A stretch of DNA of 64,000 nucleotides from Callorhinus ursinus (Eukaryota; Chordata; Mammalia; Carnivora; Otariidae): contig NW_020312788.1 of assembly GCF_003265705.1 (NCBI RefSeq), positions 6,774,937 to 6,838,936 on the forward strand. Reading direction: 5' to 3'. Numbering within the stretch: the first letter of the stretch is position 1; every line of letters begins with the position of its first letter. Of this stretch, positions 11,336 to 22,965 are shown one piece after another. The position numbers were made by a program, and so were the translations under genes. The notes beneath the pieces are model-generated. The model had not been told where the DNA came from. It did not search any database and worked only from the letters and a program-made list of their open reading frames with translations.

Positions 11336-12177
11336 AACTGAGCCCACACAATTCCCTAGGTTCCTAGCCCAGAGCCAAGTCTTTTAAGGATGACTCATCC
11401 TGCTGCCATGTGGAGATATCAGGGATAGGTCAGACATGTTCAAGGAAGCCATGCACACAGGTTTGCTCAGTCCCTGTCTTGAGGCCATATCCTTGTCTGA
11501 CCTCCCCAAGCGGTTAGTAGCAACAGTACTTTTGTTCACCCCCGGCCTTATTTCATGAGTGGAACAGTGGAGCTCCTCCCCAAGCCCCTGGCTTCAAGCA
11601 GTTTGATCAGATCCCATTTCCTGTCTCCCTGCCTTACACAGAACACTTGGAATCTACTTTATTCCCAAGTAGCCAAATTAGTGGGTTCAATGGGTCTCAT
11701 CTTCAATTCTACTCACCAATTTGCTTTTCTGTTCCATTGTCTTCACAGAAATGTTTGTCCTCTTTTCAAACATAGATGCATATTTTGGTTTTCTCTTTGC
11801 AAATTTTCCCTTTTATTGTTATGTATCTGAGCAGAGATGATGGATCAAAATGTGAACATACACAGATGTCTCAATCAGATATCATTTCCTGCATTTTTTA
11901 ACTGGCTCAGAGTCTCTCTCTTTGGAATGCAATTCAAGCACAGACCTAAAACAAAAAATACAAAGGTAATAATTGTTGGTAACAATACGTTGGTACCATC
12001 CTTTTAATATACCATTTTAACTAGTTCGGTCTAAAAGTTTTGTTTTAGAAGAGAGCATTTTTCAAGATGAAGTACCATACCTGTGTGTGAAAAATTCTCC
12101 AGATGTTATTTAAAAAGTGTCATGAAGAGATATCACATATAAAAATGTAGCTTCTCCAATAACAACTAGAATAAGGT
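11336..12177. other. No recognised gene; unassigned sequence
   Basis: A 91-codon ORF at 11555-11830 has no recognisable domain and looks like chance. Confidence 0.45.
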
Positions 12178-12179
12178 AT

Positions 12180-12209
12180 ACACACACACACACACACTCA
12201 CACACACAT
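12180..12209. repeat. (CA)n microsatellite
   Basis: About 15 CA units with one CT interruption. Confidence 0.9.
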
Positions 12210-14214
12210 ATGGGTATATTTGATTGGTAACATTTAAATTTATATCTGCTAAAGCCACAACTGAACATTAATTCATATATTTAGTGACTGCCTATATGTG
12301 TGCACAATGAGTCTGGATAATTCAGTCTGCAAATCCCTCCGTGGTATTAAATTCATAATGTTGAAAGGGACCCTTATCTGGTACAACTGCTTTCTGACAG
12401 GGCTGTCTAATAAACTACTTCAGAAAAATAATTTAGCTGAAGCTTTCTTTCAGAAATATCAAAATAAGCTTCTGCATGTTATGTTTGTACCATATTGCAG
12501 GAACTTTTATGACTAGTGGCCGTGGAGGGAAGTGGGATATTCTCACAGCAGGGGCCAGGGATGCCAGCCCAACCCTAATTCTGCCCCTAAACAGAAGAGA
12601 TTTTTAAGGGCAACCGCCACTGTCTCTGTGTGCCTCAGTTTCCCCTACAGAAAACACAGAGACTTTTGCTTGCTCTAACAAATCATCATTTCATGAGGCT
12701 GAAATGAGGCAACGGGCATAAATAACTTTTCGGAAAGTTAAATAAGAAATACGGTAAAAAGAAAGACAGTGAATTCAGATTAGCTATTTATACTGTCACA
12801 CTTTTGAGACCGAGGCTACCTCACTCCTGTTCAGAAAAGACAGCAAAGGACTGGGTTCCTTTGGTGGTCAACTCTCATTGTATGGCCGGATGGCACACAT
12901 GAAATACACTTCCTTTAATGCAGTGTGGTTTTCCGGGAGACCTTGGACTAAGCAGTCCCTTACCCTGTTCCCTCTTACTGCCTTTCTTCTTTTTCTTTTA
13001 CAACATCCTTCTTACCTTTTGGTGAGTGGGTCAGAAGCTCAGAATGAAGTCAGAAGCTAAAACGCATTTCAGCAATTAGCAGCCTAGAAACTCAAGCTGT
13101 TTTTGGCAATATTGTAAAACGTTGATTTCAGCACCTTTCATCCCCAGCTTGTTTGATAATTCACATTCCCACGTCCTTGGACTTGGAAAGCTCTCCGGTG
13201 CTAGAGGCACATTCTTAAGTTGGTGAGGAAAGTGTAAGCAACTTGAAGATGCTAAATAGGGACATTAGCTACATCTGAACTAGATACACTGAGTCAGTGG
13301 GGTTTTGTGTGCGGCCTGTTCTCTCTATTTTTAAATGTGATTGTACTCAGAGCTATTCTGAACACTTTAGTTAACTCCCTGCCATCCACCTACCTATCTT
13401 ATTATTAGCTACTCTTTCCAGAAATATTTTTAAAGAAGTTAAAAAAGAGATGAAACAAAATGTCTTCCAAACTGCTTCTACCTCTGGCTTCAGAGGAGCG
13501 AGCAGACTCTTAGCTCCTTTTGTATCTCATTTCTTGGAGGCAGGGACAACGGAAAGCCAAAAAGAGACTAGGGAATTTGGTCTGGCATGGAAAGTTTTTT
13601 ATATTTTAAGTCACTTAACATACTCAGTCACAGGTGACAATTTTTCATTCAGGAAGAATTAATATCGTCCGTCCCTAGTGAGAGTATGAATGGCATCATC
13701 AGCATTAACTACTAAGCCTAATTACATAAAGGATTGGTTGAAATTATGAATAACCATTTGTTCTCCACTCCATCAATTCGTGAACAAATGTTCCCTGACC
13801 AAGGCAAGTGTGGGTCTTGTTTGTCTCCAAACTGGGTCTAGATAAAAAGTCACTCAAATAACCAAAAGCCTAGAGGGGTCCTACCAGAAACCAGCGTGAG
13901 CTTAATGCCAGGAATTTATACCCTCGGTTTGGTCTACTCAGATTCTCTTTCTTCCTTTCTTCTCTTCGGCTGCTGCTTCTGATCACTGGTGCAAAGATTT
14001 CTAATTCTAAAGTTGCTTGACCAAAAGATGCTAAAGAAAATAAAAAATAGGAGTCTTTGGTCCATAATCTATTTTTGTACATGTTTAACAGCTTATCTAA
14101 GTAAGAATAGGGGATACAGTTGTTTGGAGAGTGGCAAAAACTTATAAATCAGGAGATTAAGGTTCTGGTCCTAACTCTGGTCCCCCCTCAGTGGGGGATG
14201 CACGTCAAAATAGC
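12210..14214. other. Unassigned sequence with a probable MIR piece
   Basis: At about 12585-12745 'tgcctcagtttcccctac' and 'atgaggctgaaatgaggc' suggest a plus-strand MIR. The remainder has only short ORFs (up to 72 codons) with no domain signal. Confidence 0.45.
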
Positions 14215-14350
14215 TTAACAGCTACATATTGCCAGATATACCACTAGATCCCACTGCTAGGCCCTCTGAATCCGAGTCCTGAAGAGTGGAGCTCAGTTGA
14301 TATTTTGAAAAGGTTCCATAGGGGATTCCAAAGTGTGCCCCTTACTGACA
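14215..14350 (+). mobile_element. Possible MER5-like DNA transposon fragment
   Basis: 'gatcccactgctaggccctc', 'tctgaatccgagtcctgaag' and 'gttccataggggattcc' loosely follow the MER5 layout (bad match to 'cccagag-attctgattcagtaggtct'). Family assignment is weak. Confidence 0.35.
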
Positions 14351-14789
14351 GACACCAGGCCAGCTGATCTTCACGTTTCCTTAGCACCTTGGGTCTGTGG
14401 TTCCATCTAGTTGTCCCAAGGAACCAAAGAACAATACCATGCTTCAGATATGTAATATATTTGAAAGTAAGTTAGCTGGTGAAAGGACTTGTGAGAGGTT
14501 CTTAGGACATAGTTTCAAGCAGATGAAGACTTCTAACAAAGAGTGGCCAAGTTTACAATTGAACAATAGTCTCAACTACGGGGATATTAAATACATAGCC
14601 AAGAGAGGGTTTTTTTTTTTTCCCCTCCTTATTCTCTATCTATGCCCAACCAGTTTAATCAGAAAATCTTTCTGAGTCCACTTAGGAGCAGTCCTATTTC
14701 TCAAAAAATTCCTTAAATATTCTTAGTTTCTCTCCTCTATTAGTGCAGAAAATAATTGTATCACATTCCTTCTCCTTTACTAGAATTCA

Positions 14790-15185
14790 GCCTCTCTGTC
14801 TTTCTGTCTTCCTGAAACACCAAGTTCATTCCTGCCTCGGGACGTAGACTGCTTTTCCGAAGGCTAGCTCCTTCCCCACCCCTCACCCTCCCATTCTCGT
14901 GTCTGCCCGCCTTTCACCTCCTCGGGGGAGTCTTTCTTAACTCCCCAATTCTAAAGTGAGTCTTACAACCCACTTAATCTCTGTCACATCACCCTGTTTT
15001 ATTAGGTCCTCACAGCAGTTACTACTACCTGAAGTAATCTAGTTTATTTCTTTGTTTGCTTGTTTACTATTTGTTTCATAAAACTTGCATGCAGTTTCCT
15101 TAGCGCCATGACCTTCTCTGTTTTGTTTCATCCCCGTCCAGCACAGAGTGGGTGCACAATAAATGTTTATTGGATTAATAATCAA
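14790..15185 (+). mobile_element. L2 LINE 3' end
   Basis: One of the better preserved ancient repeats here: 'tctctgtcacatcaccctg', 'ttttattaggtcctcacagc', 'actacctgaagtaatctag', 'tttgcttgtttactatttg', 'agcacagagtgggtgcac' and 'aataaatgtttattggatt' follow the L2 3'-end consensus in order. Confidence 0.85.
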
Positions 15186-16440
15186 AACTCTCCTGTTTCT
15201 TCCCCACATGGATATTGTCAAATAATAAGCATCCTCAAGAGCATGAAGTAGCCACTATTCAGAGTCATTTTAACGTTTTCATGCTTTCCCTTCTTAGAGC
15301 TTATGTGCTAGATAAACATCATTGAGAATATAAACTTAAGCAGTAATAGGTACAGGCGTAACATAAGAGAGATTTAGTACATACTACAGTGATATAATAC
15401 AAAAGTATAAAAGATCACTATTTGCAATACATGTGCTCGTATACCTGTTACTAGTTCATTACTCCCTCACTTCATCATTTTATAAAGAGCTTCTTGCTGT
15501 CTCAGAAGCAACACAAGATTAGAAGCATTATTTGGGTTTCTTTTGGTTGTAAGGGACTGAAAAACCAAAGAAAGTTCACCTCGGCAAAAGAGCGACCATT
15601 TGTTCCTGCATTTAAACCAGTAGGAGGCAGCCAGCACAGAGGGACAACTGGAATTAGGAACTTAAGGCTCCCAGCCCATGTCCTATGACTTTCTTCTGTG
15701 CTTCTTTTACTCCTGCAGTAGCCTGACTTCTTCCAAATGACAGACGACATGGCCAGTAGCTCGAAAGCCACATGGTTTCACTGCCAGAGAAGAACTAAGT
15801 CTCCTTCCCTGACTCCTATTTGGAGAAAACAAAAATGAAGAGACAAAAAGAAAACAAATCTGTAAGAGGCTATGATAACCCAGCATTCATCAGAGTTCTA
15901 TCCTGGAGCCAATTAATTTTGCCGTGAAACGGTAAGGTAACATGATGGCCCAGCCTGTGCCTGGGGCCTCTGCCTTTTTTAATCAATCATAGCTGGATAA
16001 GAAGTTATCTCTAAAGGGATCAACAAAATCTGTAGGACTATAGTTATATTAATTCAAATCATATGATTGGAAAACATGGGTTGAGGAAAAAGTGATTTCC
16101 CATATGGGGAGTTTCTATTCTTAGAAGAGGAAACAGTAAATATCTACTAGGTTTTCATATTTTCCTTCCTCACAAGGCAACTTAGTGCCTAAAATTAGGG
16201 TGACTATAAGTCCTAATTCTAGTTTTTACCTGTTTTTCTGAAATAATTATTAACATGCTCCCACTATGCTCAGAATTGTCTCGACTTGAACACTATAACA
16301 CGTATGATTGCCTTACCTAGAAACCACTGCCCATCACGTTCTAGGTATATATGTAATTAACTAGTATGTACCCAGAAATTTTCCAAGTTTTATATAGGGA
16401 TTCAAAGAAAGTCTCTCTTTTATTAAGGAACTTACAATCT
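15186..16440. other. No recognised gene; unassigned sequence
   Basis: Overlapping short ORFs on both strands (64 codons plus, 89 codons minus at about 15500-15770) have no recognisable motif. Confidence 0.45.
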
Positions 16441-17464
16441 GATGGGTCACAGATTTCTCACTAAGAAACAGTATGATGACATATTTAAAGTGTCGAAGGT
16501 ACAGAACTATCAACTCAGGGAAGGAAAAAAAAAAGAACTATCGACCCAGAATTCTATATACAGTGAAATATCATTCAGAAATGAAAGTGCAATAAAAACA
16601 TTCTCATACAAAGGAAAACTAAGATAATTCGTCACCAGTATGTTCCTCTAATGGAAATACCAAGGAAGTTCTTCGAGTCATGGGAAACAAATAATACCAG
16701 AAAGAAATTTAGATCATCAGAAATGAAGAAAGATCAACAAAAGTGGTAAATATTTGAGTAAATATAATTAATTATTCTTCTCTTACATCTTCATATTTAA
16801 TGGTTGGAAGTACAAATTAGAACACTGCTAATGGGATTTTCCATCCATGTGCTGTAATATGTGAGCGCATAAAAGGGAGAGGACAGCGACTTACATTCTG
16901 ATGAAGTTTCTACATGCCACCTGATGGGATAAAGTTTCTGATTCCATGTAGATTGTAAAATGTTAAGTAGATATATTATAGTGCTCGGATCATGCACTAG
17001 AATATCTGTAGATATATAGTTAAAGCCACGATAAGTAAATTTAAATGGAATACTAAAAATGTTCAAATAATAGAAAAGAGAAGAAAGGAGAAAGATGGGG
17101 GTAGAAAATGGAGGAACCACACAGAAAACAAAGAGCTGCATGATAGACCTAAACCTAAACTTGGCAAAGCTGATGCTACATCATGGTCTACATACAAGTC
17201 AGAGAGAGAGATTGCCAGAATAGATTTAAAGATATGGCCTAACTACTTGCTGGCGACAAGAAACTCGCTTCAAATGTAATAGTAAAGGTAAATGAAAAGT
17301 AAAACCATGGAAGAAATGATATAATGTAAATACTAATCAAAAGGAAGCTGAAGTGGCCCTATTAATAGAAGACAATGTAGACTTCAGGGCGAAGAATGAC
17401 TAAGGATAAAAAAAAAAAAAGGTGCATTATAATGATAAAAGGAGGGATTCTGCTAAGACATAAT
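16441..17464 (+). mobile_element. Old L1M/HAL1-like LINE remnant running into ORF2 endonuclease region
   Basis: 'agaattctatatacagtgaa', 'aaatgaaagtgcaataaaa' and 'ggaagttcttcgagtcatgg' recall L1ME/HAL1 sequence. From about 17200, 'agcttgaagtggccctatta'-like text (here 'gctgaagtggccctattaa') and 'gcattataatgataaaagg' fit the L1 ORF2 endonuclease region. All frames are broken. Confidence 0.65.
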
Positions 17465-17465
17465 G

Positions 17466-17556
17466 ATTTTTTTAAATTTTTAAAAATTTTTTTATTGTTA
17501 TGTTAATCACCATACATTACATCATTTGTTTTTGATGTAGTGTTCCATGACATGAT
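17466..17556 (-). mobile_element. Very short (about 90 bp) 5'-truncated L1 3' end
   Basis: 'ttttttattgttatgttaat', 'caccatacattacatcatt' and 'gatgtagtgttccatgac' are the antisense 3' terminus of the carnivore L1 also seen at 44402 and 56505. The T-rich left edge is its tail. Possible TSD: 'gacataatg' before and 'gacatgatg' after. It interrupts the older L1 ORF2 region. Confidence 0.85.
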
Positions 17557-18375
17557 GCTCTTAAATATGTAACAGCAGAGCTTCAAAATACGTGAAGCAA
17601 AAACTAATGGGATTGAAAGGAGAAATAGGAAATACTACAATTGGTAGTTGGACATTTAAACACACCTCTTTCAGTAAGTGACAGAAATAGCAGACAGGGA
17701 CTCAGGAAGTATATAGAGCCACTAAACACCATCAAAAACAGATTGGATATAACTGGCATTTATAGATTACTAACCTCAAAATGGCACAAATATATATTCT
17801 TTTCAAGGACACATGGAATAAATTCACCAAGATAGTAGATATCTTGGGTCATAAACAAATTTTAATACATTTCAAGGAATTAAAAGGATACAAAATATTA
17901 TTTCTGATACAAAGTTTTGTGATCATATGGAATAAAAAGAGAAGTTAATACCATATTTAACAAGAAAGTCTCCAAACACTTGGAAATTAAACATAGTTTT
18001 AATAATCTATGAGACAAAGTAGTCCACAGGGAAATTTGAAGCTATTTTTAACTGAATGAAAATAAAAACATGGTTTATCTAAATGTATGGATATAGCTAA
18101 AGCCCTGCTTAGAGGGACATTTTTAGTAATACATGCTTCTATTTTTTTTTTAAAACGATCTCAAACCAATGATCTAAGCTTCCATCTTAAGAAGCTAGAA
18201 AAACAGGAGTAAAAATGATCCCAAAGCAAGCAGAAGGAAGTGCATAATAAAGATAAGAAATCAATGAAATCTAAAAGAGTAGAACAATAGGTAAAATCAA
18301 TAAAACCAAAAGCTGACTTTTTAAAGCCCAATATAATCGATAAACTTCTAGTTAGGCTAATAAAGAAATGAATGA
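17557..18375 (+). mobile_element. Old L1M ORF2 remnant (module A, 5' part)
   Basis: 'aatacgtgaagcaaaaact', 'ttcaccaagatagtagatat', 'cttgggtcataaacaaattt', 'tccaaacacttggaaattaa' and 'agccctgcttagagggacat' are diverged L1 ORF2 endonuclease/linker codons. The frame is disrupted many times. Confidence 0.85.
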
Positions 18376-18589
18376 AGGGGTGCCCGGGTGGCTCAGTCGT
18401 TAGGCATCTGCCTTCGGCTCAGGTCATGATCCCAGCGTCCTGGGATCGAGCCCCGCATCGAGCCCCGCATCGGGCTCCCTGCTGTGCGGGAAGCCTGCTT
18501 CTCCCTCTCCCACTCCCCCTGCTCGTGTTCCCTCTCTCGCTGTGTCTCTCCCTGTCAAATAAATAAATAAAGTCTTTAAAAAGAAGAAG
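18376..18589 (+). mobile_element. CAN-SINE inserted in L1 ORF2, with internal 12-bp duplication
   Basis: Plus-strand SINEC ('gcccgggtggctcagtcgtt', 'cttctccctctcccactccc', tail ending 'aagaagaagaag'). TSD 'aagaaatgaatga' at 18363-18375 and 18590-18602. TCGAGCCCCGCA is repeated head-to-tail at 18446-18457 and 18458-18469. Confidence 0.96.
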
Positions 18590-18602
18590 AAGAAATGAAT
18601 GA

Positions 18603-21290
18603 GAAAGGACACAAATTACAGGTATCAGGAAGGAAAAATGGGGTCTCACTACAGACCCTGCAGGCATTTAAAAATAATAAGGAAATACTATGAATGAATC
18701 TTCATCCATAAATTCAGCAGCATAGATGACATGGATCCATTCCCCAGAAGCCACAAACAATTAAAATTCACTCAGGATGTAATAGATAACCTGAATAATT
18801 CTACAAACATTAAACATATTACATTCATATTTTAAAATCTTCTAAAAAAAAAAAAAGAAACCTCCAGGGCTAGGTGATTTCACTAACAAACATTTAAAAA
18901 CAAAATACCACCGATGCTCTACAATCTCTTCCAGAAAATTGCAAGAGGATAGACCACTTCACAACTAGGCCAGCATTATCCTGATATTAAAACACTAGGC
19001 AAAGGCAGTATAAAATCAATAACACTTAAAATATTGATGTAAAAATCCTTAACAAAATGCTAGCAAATAAAATCCAGAAATATATAAAAAGAATAATATA
19101 TCATGACTAAGTGAGGTTTTCCTCAGCACTATAAGGCTAACTAGTATTCAAAAATCAATCAATGTCATGCCCCATATTAGCAGTCTAAAGAAGAAAAGCC
19201 ACATGATCATATCATTTGATGCAAAAAAACACATGACAAAATTAAACATAAAAAAAAAATTCTCAGCAAATGAGGAATAGAAGGGAACTTATTCAATTGG
19301 ATAAAAAGTATCTACTCCTCTCCCCCCTGCCAAAAAGGTAGCATCATAGTTAATGGTGACATAATAAAATTATGCACAGAGCAAGGATGTCCACTCTCAT
19401 CATTTCAATCCAGCATCATTCTGGAAGTCCCAGGCAGAGCTATAGGGCAAAACAATTAGTAACAATCATAAAATATGCAGATGATTAGAAAGCAAGATAT
19501 ACAACTATTTCTATTCACAGATAACATGATTGTTTATGTAAAATATTCCCAAGGAATTTCCAAAAAAGCTCCTAGAAGTAATTAAGTGAGTTTAGCAAAG
19601 TGACGGGAAAAAAGTCAACACACTAAAATCAATTATATTGCTATATACTAGTAATAAGGAATTTAGAGCCTAAATTTTAAAATATTCATTTTAACATTTC
19701 TAAAAAAAGAGAAACCCAGGTATAAATCTATTTCACATACAAAATCTGCATTCCGAAAACTATAAAATGCTGACAAAAGAAACAAAAAAAGATCTAAATA
19801 AAGAGAGAGGCGTACTGAGTTCATGGATTGGAAGACTCAATATAGTAAAAATGTCAATTCTCTCCCAGATAAATCTACAAATTTATCTCAATTCCTGTAA
19901 AAATCCCAACACATTTCTTTGTAGATATAGATAATTTGAATCCAAAATTTATATGGAAAAGCAAAGGAACTAGAAGAGCTGCCATGATTTTGAAAAAGGA
20001 AAAAATCACACTACCCGATTTTAAGACTTATTCTAAAGCTACAGTAATAAAGTCAGACTGCTATTGACATAGATCAATAGAACAGACCCAGAAAAAGACC
20101 CATGCAAATATGGTCAGTTGACTTTTGACAAAGATACAAATATAATTTAATTGAGGAAGTACAATCTTTCAACAAATAATGCTAGAGCAGTTGTACATCC
20201 ATATGCAAAAAAATGAACTTTGATCTACATGTGTGACCATTAAACAAAAATTAATTCAAAATAAATATTGGTTTAAAGGCAAAATGTAAAATGATGAAAC
20301 TATTAGAAGAAAACATCTGAGAAAATCCTTATGATTTGAGTTAGGGAAAATTCCTTAGACATGGCACTAAAAGCATGACCATAAAAGAGAATATTTGTAA
20401 ATCACATACCTGACATAAGACTGGTATCCAGAGTATGTAAAAAACAATAAGAACTATATATTCAACAGTTTTTTTTTAAAAAAACCTAATTAAAAATGGA
20501 CAAAAGACTTGAAAGACACTTCACAAAAAAGTGTACAGAAAAGGCAAATAAGCATGTTAATGACGTTTTGCATCATTAACCATTAGGAGAATGAAAAATA
20601 AAGCCATGATAAAATATCAGTCTACACCAAGTGGAATGACTAAAATAAAAATAATGACCATACCAAGTGCTAGAGAAGATATAGAGCGATTGTGACTGTC
20701 ACTCATTGCCTGATGGGAATGCAAAGTGGTAAAGACATTCTGGAAAATAGTTTGACAGTTCCTTATAAAATTAAACATATATTAATCATATACTAATCAT
20801 ATGACCCAGTAATTCTATTCTATTCCATATTTACCCTAGAAAAAATGAAAACATTTTCATACAAAACCCTATACATAGATATTTACAGTACATTTATTTT
20901 TTGTAGCAAAAAACCCGACATAGTCCAAATATCCTTCAATGGGTGAATAGGTAATTCAACTGTGATATATTCATACAATGGAATACTACTTATAAATAAA
21001 AAGGAACACATTATTGATACTTGGAACAACTTGGATTCATCTCAGAGACATCATTCTTAGTGAAAGAAGCCAGCCTAAATGATTACCTAAAGTCTGGTTC
21101 CATTCATATGACATTCATGAAATAACAAAAGAATAGTGATGGAGAATGGATCCATATTTGCCAAGGGTTAGGAGTAAATGAGGGTGTGATTTAAGAGGAA
21201 GTATTAGGGAGTTTTTTGGGATGATGAAATTGTTCTGTGGCTTGATTATGGTAGTTACACAAATGTATACATGTGTTAAAATTCACAGAA
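18603..21290 (+). mobile_element. Old L1M ORF2 and 3' end (module A, 3' part)
   Basis: It carries reverse-transcriptase and C-terminal ORF2 sequence with broken frames: 'gcaaggatgtccactctcat', 'gaacagacccagaaaaagac' and 'tgatgggaatgcaaagtggt'. It ends with 3'UTR text 'ggtagttacacaaatgtata'. It is followed directly by a second L1 end. Confidence 0.85.
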
Positions 21291-22190
21291 CAGTACACCA
21301 ATATGTACCACTTTTATATCGCCATGTGCCTCTCAGGATGGCCAAAATCCGAAGCAGATAGAACAAATGCTGGTGAGGATGCAGAACAAAATAAACTCAT
21401 TCACTGCTGGTGGGAATGCAAAATGGTACAGCCACTTTGGAAGGCAGTGTGGCAGTTTCTCACAAAGCTAAACACAATCTTTCCATTCAGTCCAGTAATT
21501 GTGCCCCTAAATCCCCAAATGAGTTGAAAACATGTCCACACAAAATTCTGCATATGAATGTTCATAGAAGCTTTATTCATAGTCAGCAAAACTTAGAAGC
21601 AATCAAGATATCCCTCATTAGGTGAATAAATTGTGATACATCCAGACAGAGGAATGTTATTCAATGATAAGAGAAAAGAGCTCCCAAGCTACCAAAAGAC
21701 ATGGAGGAAACTTAAACGCAGGCTCCTAAGTGAGAGAAGGCAAGCTGGAAAGACCACATATTGTATGTTCCAACTACATGATGTTCTGGGAAAGGCAAAA
21801 CAACAGAGACAGTAAAAAAAAAAAAAAAAGACAGTGGCTGCTAGGAGCTGGGAGTGGTGGGTGGTGGGGGAGGGATGAAGAGGTGGAACACGGGGATTTT
21901 AGGGCAGTGAAACTATTGTGTATGGTACTGTAATGTTGGCTACATGACATTATGCATTTGGCAAAACCCATAGAACTGTACAACACAGGGAACCTTAACT
22001 GTAATAATATTCTATAAATACTAGTTCATCAACTATAACAAATGTAACACACTAATGCAGGATGTTAATAATAGAGGAAACCGTGTTGGGGGTGGGTAGA
22101 AGTGAAGGAAGGGAAGTGTATGGGAATTCTCTCTAGCCTCTGCTCAACTTCTCTGTAGCTAAAACTGTTTTAAAAAATAAAGTCCATTAG
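21291..22190 (+). mobile_element. Second L1 ORF2-end/3'UTR module (module B)
   Basis: The ORF2 C-terminal signature recurs: 'cactgctggtgggaatgcaa' and 'tacagccactttggaaggc'. Then come 'tgatacatccagacagagga', a G-rich 3'UTR segment (21847-21873) and a tail near 'ttttaaaaaataaagtcc'. It is 5'-truncated and has no intact frame. Confidence 0.8.
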
Positions 22191-22451
22191 TCAACCCTCG
22201 TGCATTGTTGGTGGGTGTGCAAGCTGGTGCAGCCACTCTGGAAAACACTATGGAGTTTCCTCAAAAAGTTAAAAATAGAGCTACCCTATGATCCAGCAAT
22301 TTGCACTACTGGGTATTTACCCAAAGACAAAAAAATTTGATTTTGAAGGATACATGTGCCCTGATGGTTATAGCAGCATTACCTACAATAGCCAGATTAT
22401 GGAAACAGCCCAAGTGTTCATCAACTGATGAAAGGGTAAAGAACATGTGGC

Positions 22452-22475
22452 AGATAGATAGATAGATAGATAGAT
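22452..22475. repeat. (GATA)n microsatellite inside L1
   Basis: About six AGAT/GATA units within the L1 ORF2 end. Confidence 0.9.
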
Positions 22476-22505
22476 GATGGATATATTCTCCATCGTGACC
22501 ACCTT

Positions 22506-22552
22506 GATATATATATATATATATATTCATATATATATATACACATATATAT
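22506..22552. repeat. (TA)n-rich tract inside L1
   Basis: Alternating TA interrupted by TCA and CAC. It sits in the same ORF2 position as the (TA)21 at 44973, where L1 reads 'tccattgtatata'. Confidence 0.88.
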
Positions 22553-22789
22553 CTGATGGAATATTATTTAGCCATCAAAAAGAATGAAATCTTGCATTTG
22601 CAATGACATGGATGGAGCTACAGAGTATTATGCTAAGCGAGATAAGTCAGTCAGAGAAAGACAAATACCATATGATTTCACTCTATGTGGATTTTAAGAA
22701 ACAAAACAAAGCAAAGGGGAAAAAAGAGAGAGAGAGGCAGACCAAGAAAAAGACTCTTAACTATAGAGCACACACTGCTGGTTACCAGA

Positions 22790-22810
22790 GGGGAGGCGGG
22801 TGGGGGGGGT
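22790..22810 (+). other. G-quadruplex-capable run in L1 3'UTR
   Basis: GGGG-AGGC-GGG-T followed by eight G: at least four runs of three or more G with short loops. L1 3'UTRs are known to carry such G-rich tracts. Confidence 0.7.
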
Positions 22811-22965
22811 GGAGGAAATACATGATGGGGATTAAGGAGCGCACTTGGATGAGCACCGGGTGATGTATGGAAGAATTCAATCACTATACTGTACGCCTGA
22901 AACTAACATTACACTGTATGTTAACTGGAATTTAAATAAAACCTTTAAAATTCCATTAATTAAAA

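Larger units (their letters stand above)
22191..22965 (+). mobile_element. Third L1 ORF2-end/3'UTR module (module C)
   Basis: 'gtgcagccactctggaaaac', 'ctaccctatgatccagcaat', 'gcgagataagtcagtcagag' and 'gactcttaactatagagc', then 3' end 'cgcctgaaactaacattac' and 'ttaactggaatttaaataaa'. This is the best preserved of the three modules and resembles L1MA-type elements. Microsatellites interrupt it at 22452 and 22506. Confidence 0.88.

Noticed and set aside
22452..22552. Direct repeats here as a CRISPR-like array
   Set aside because: They are GATA and TA microsatellites in an L1; no regular spacers.
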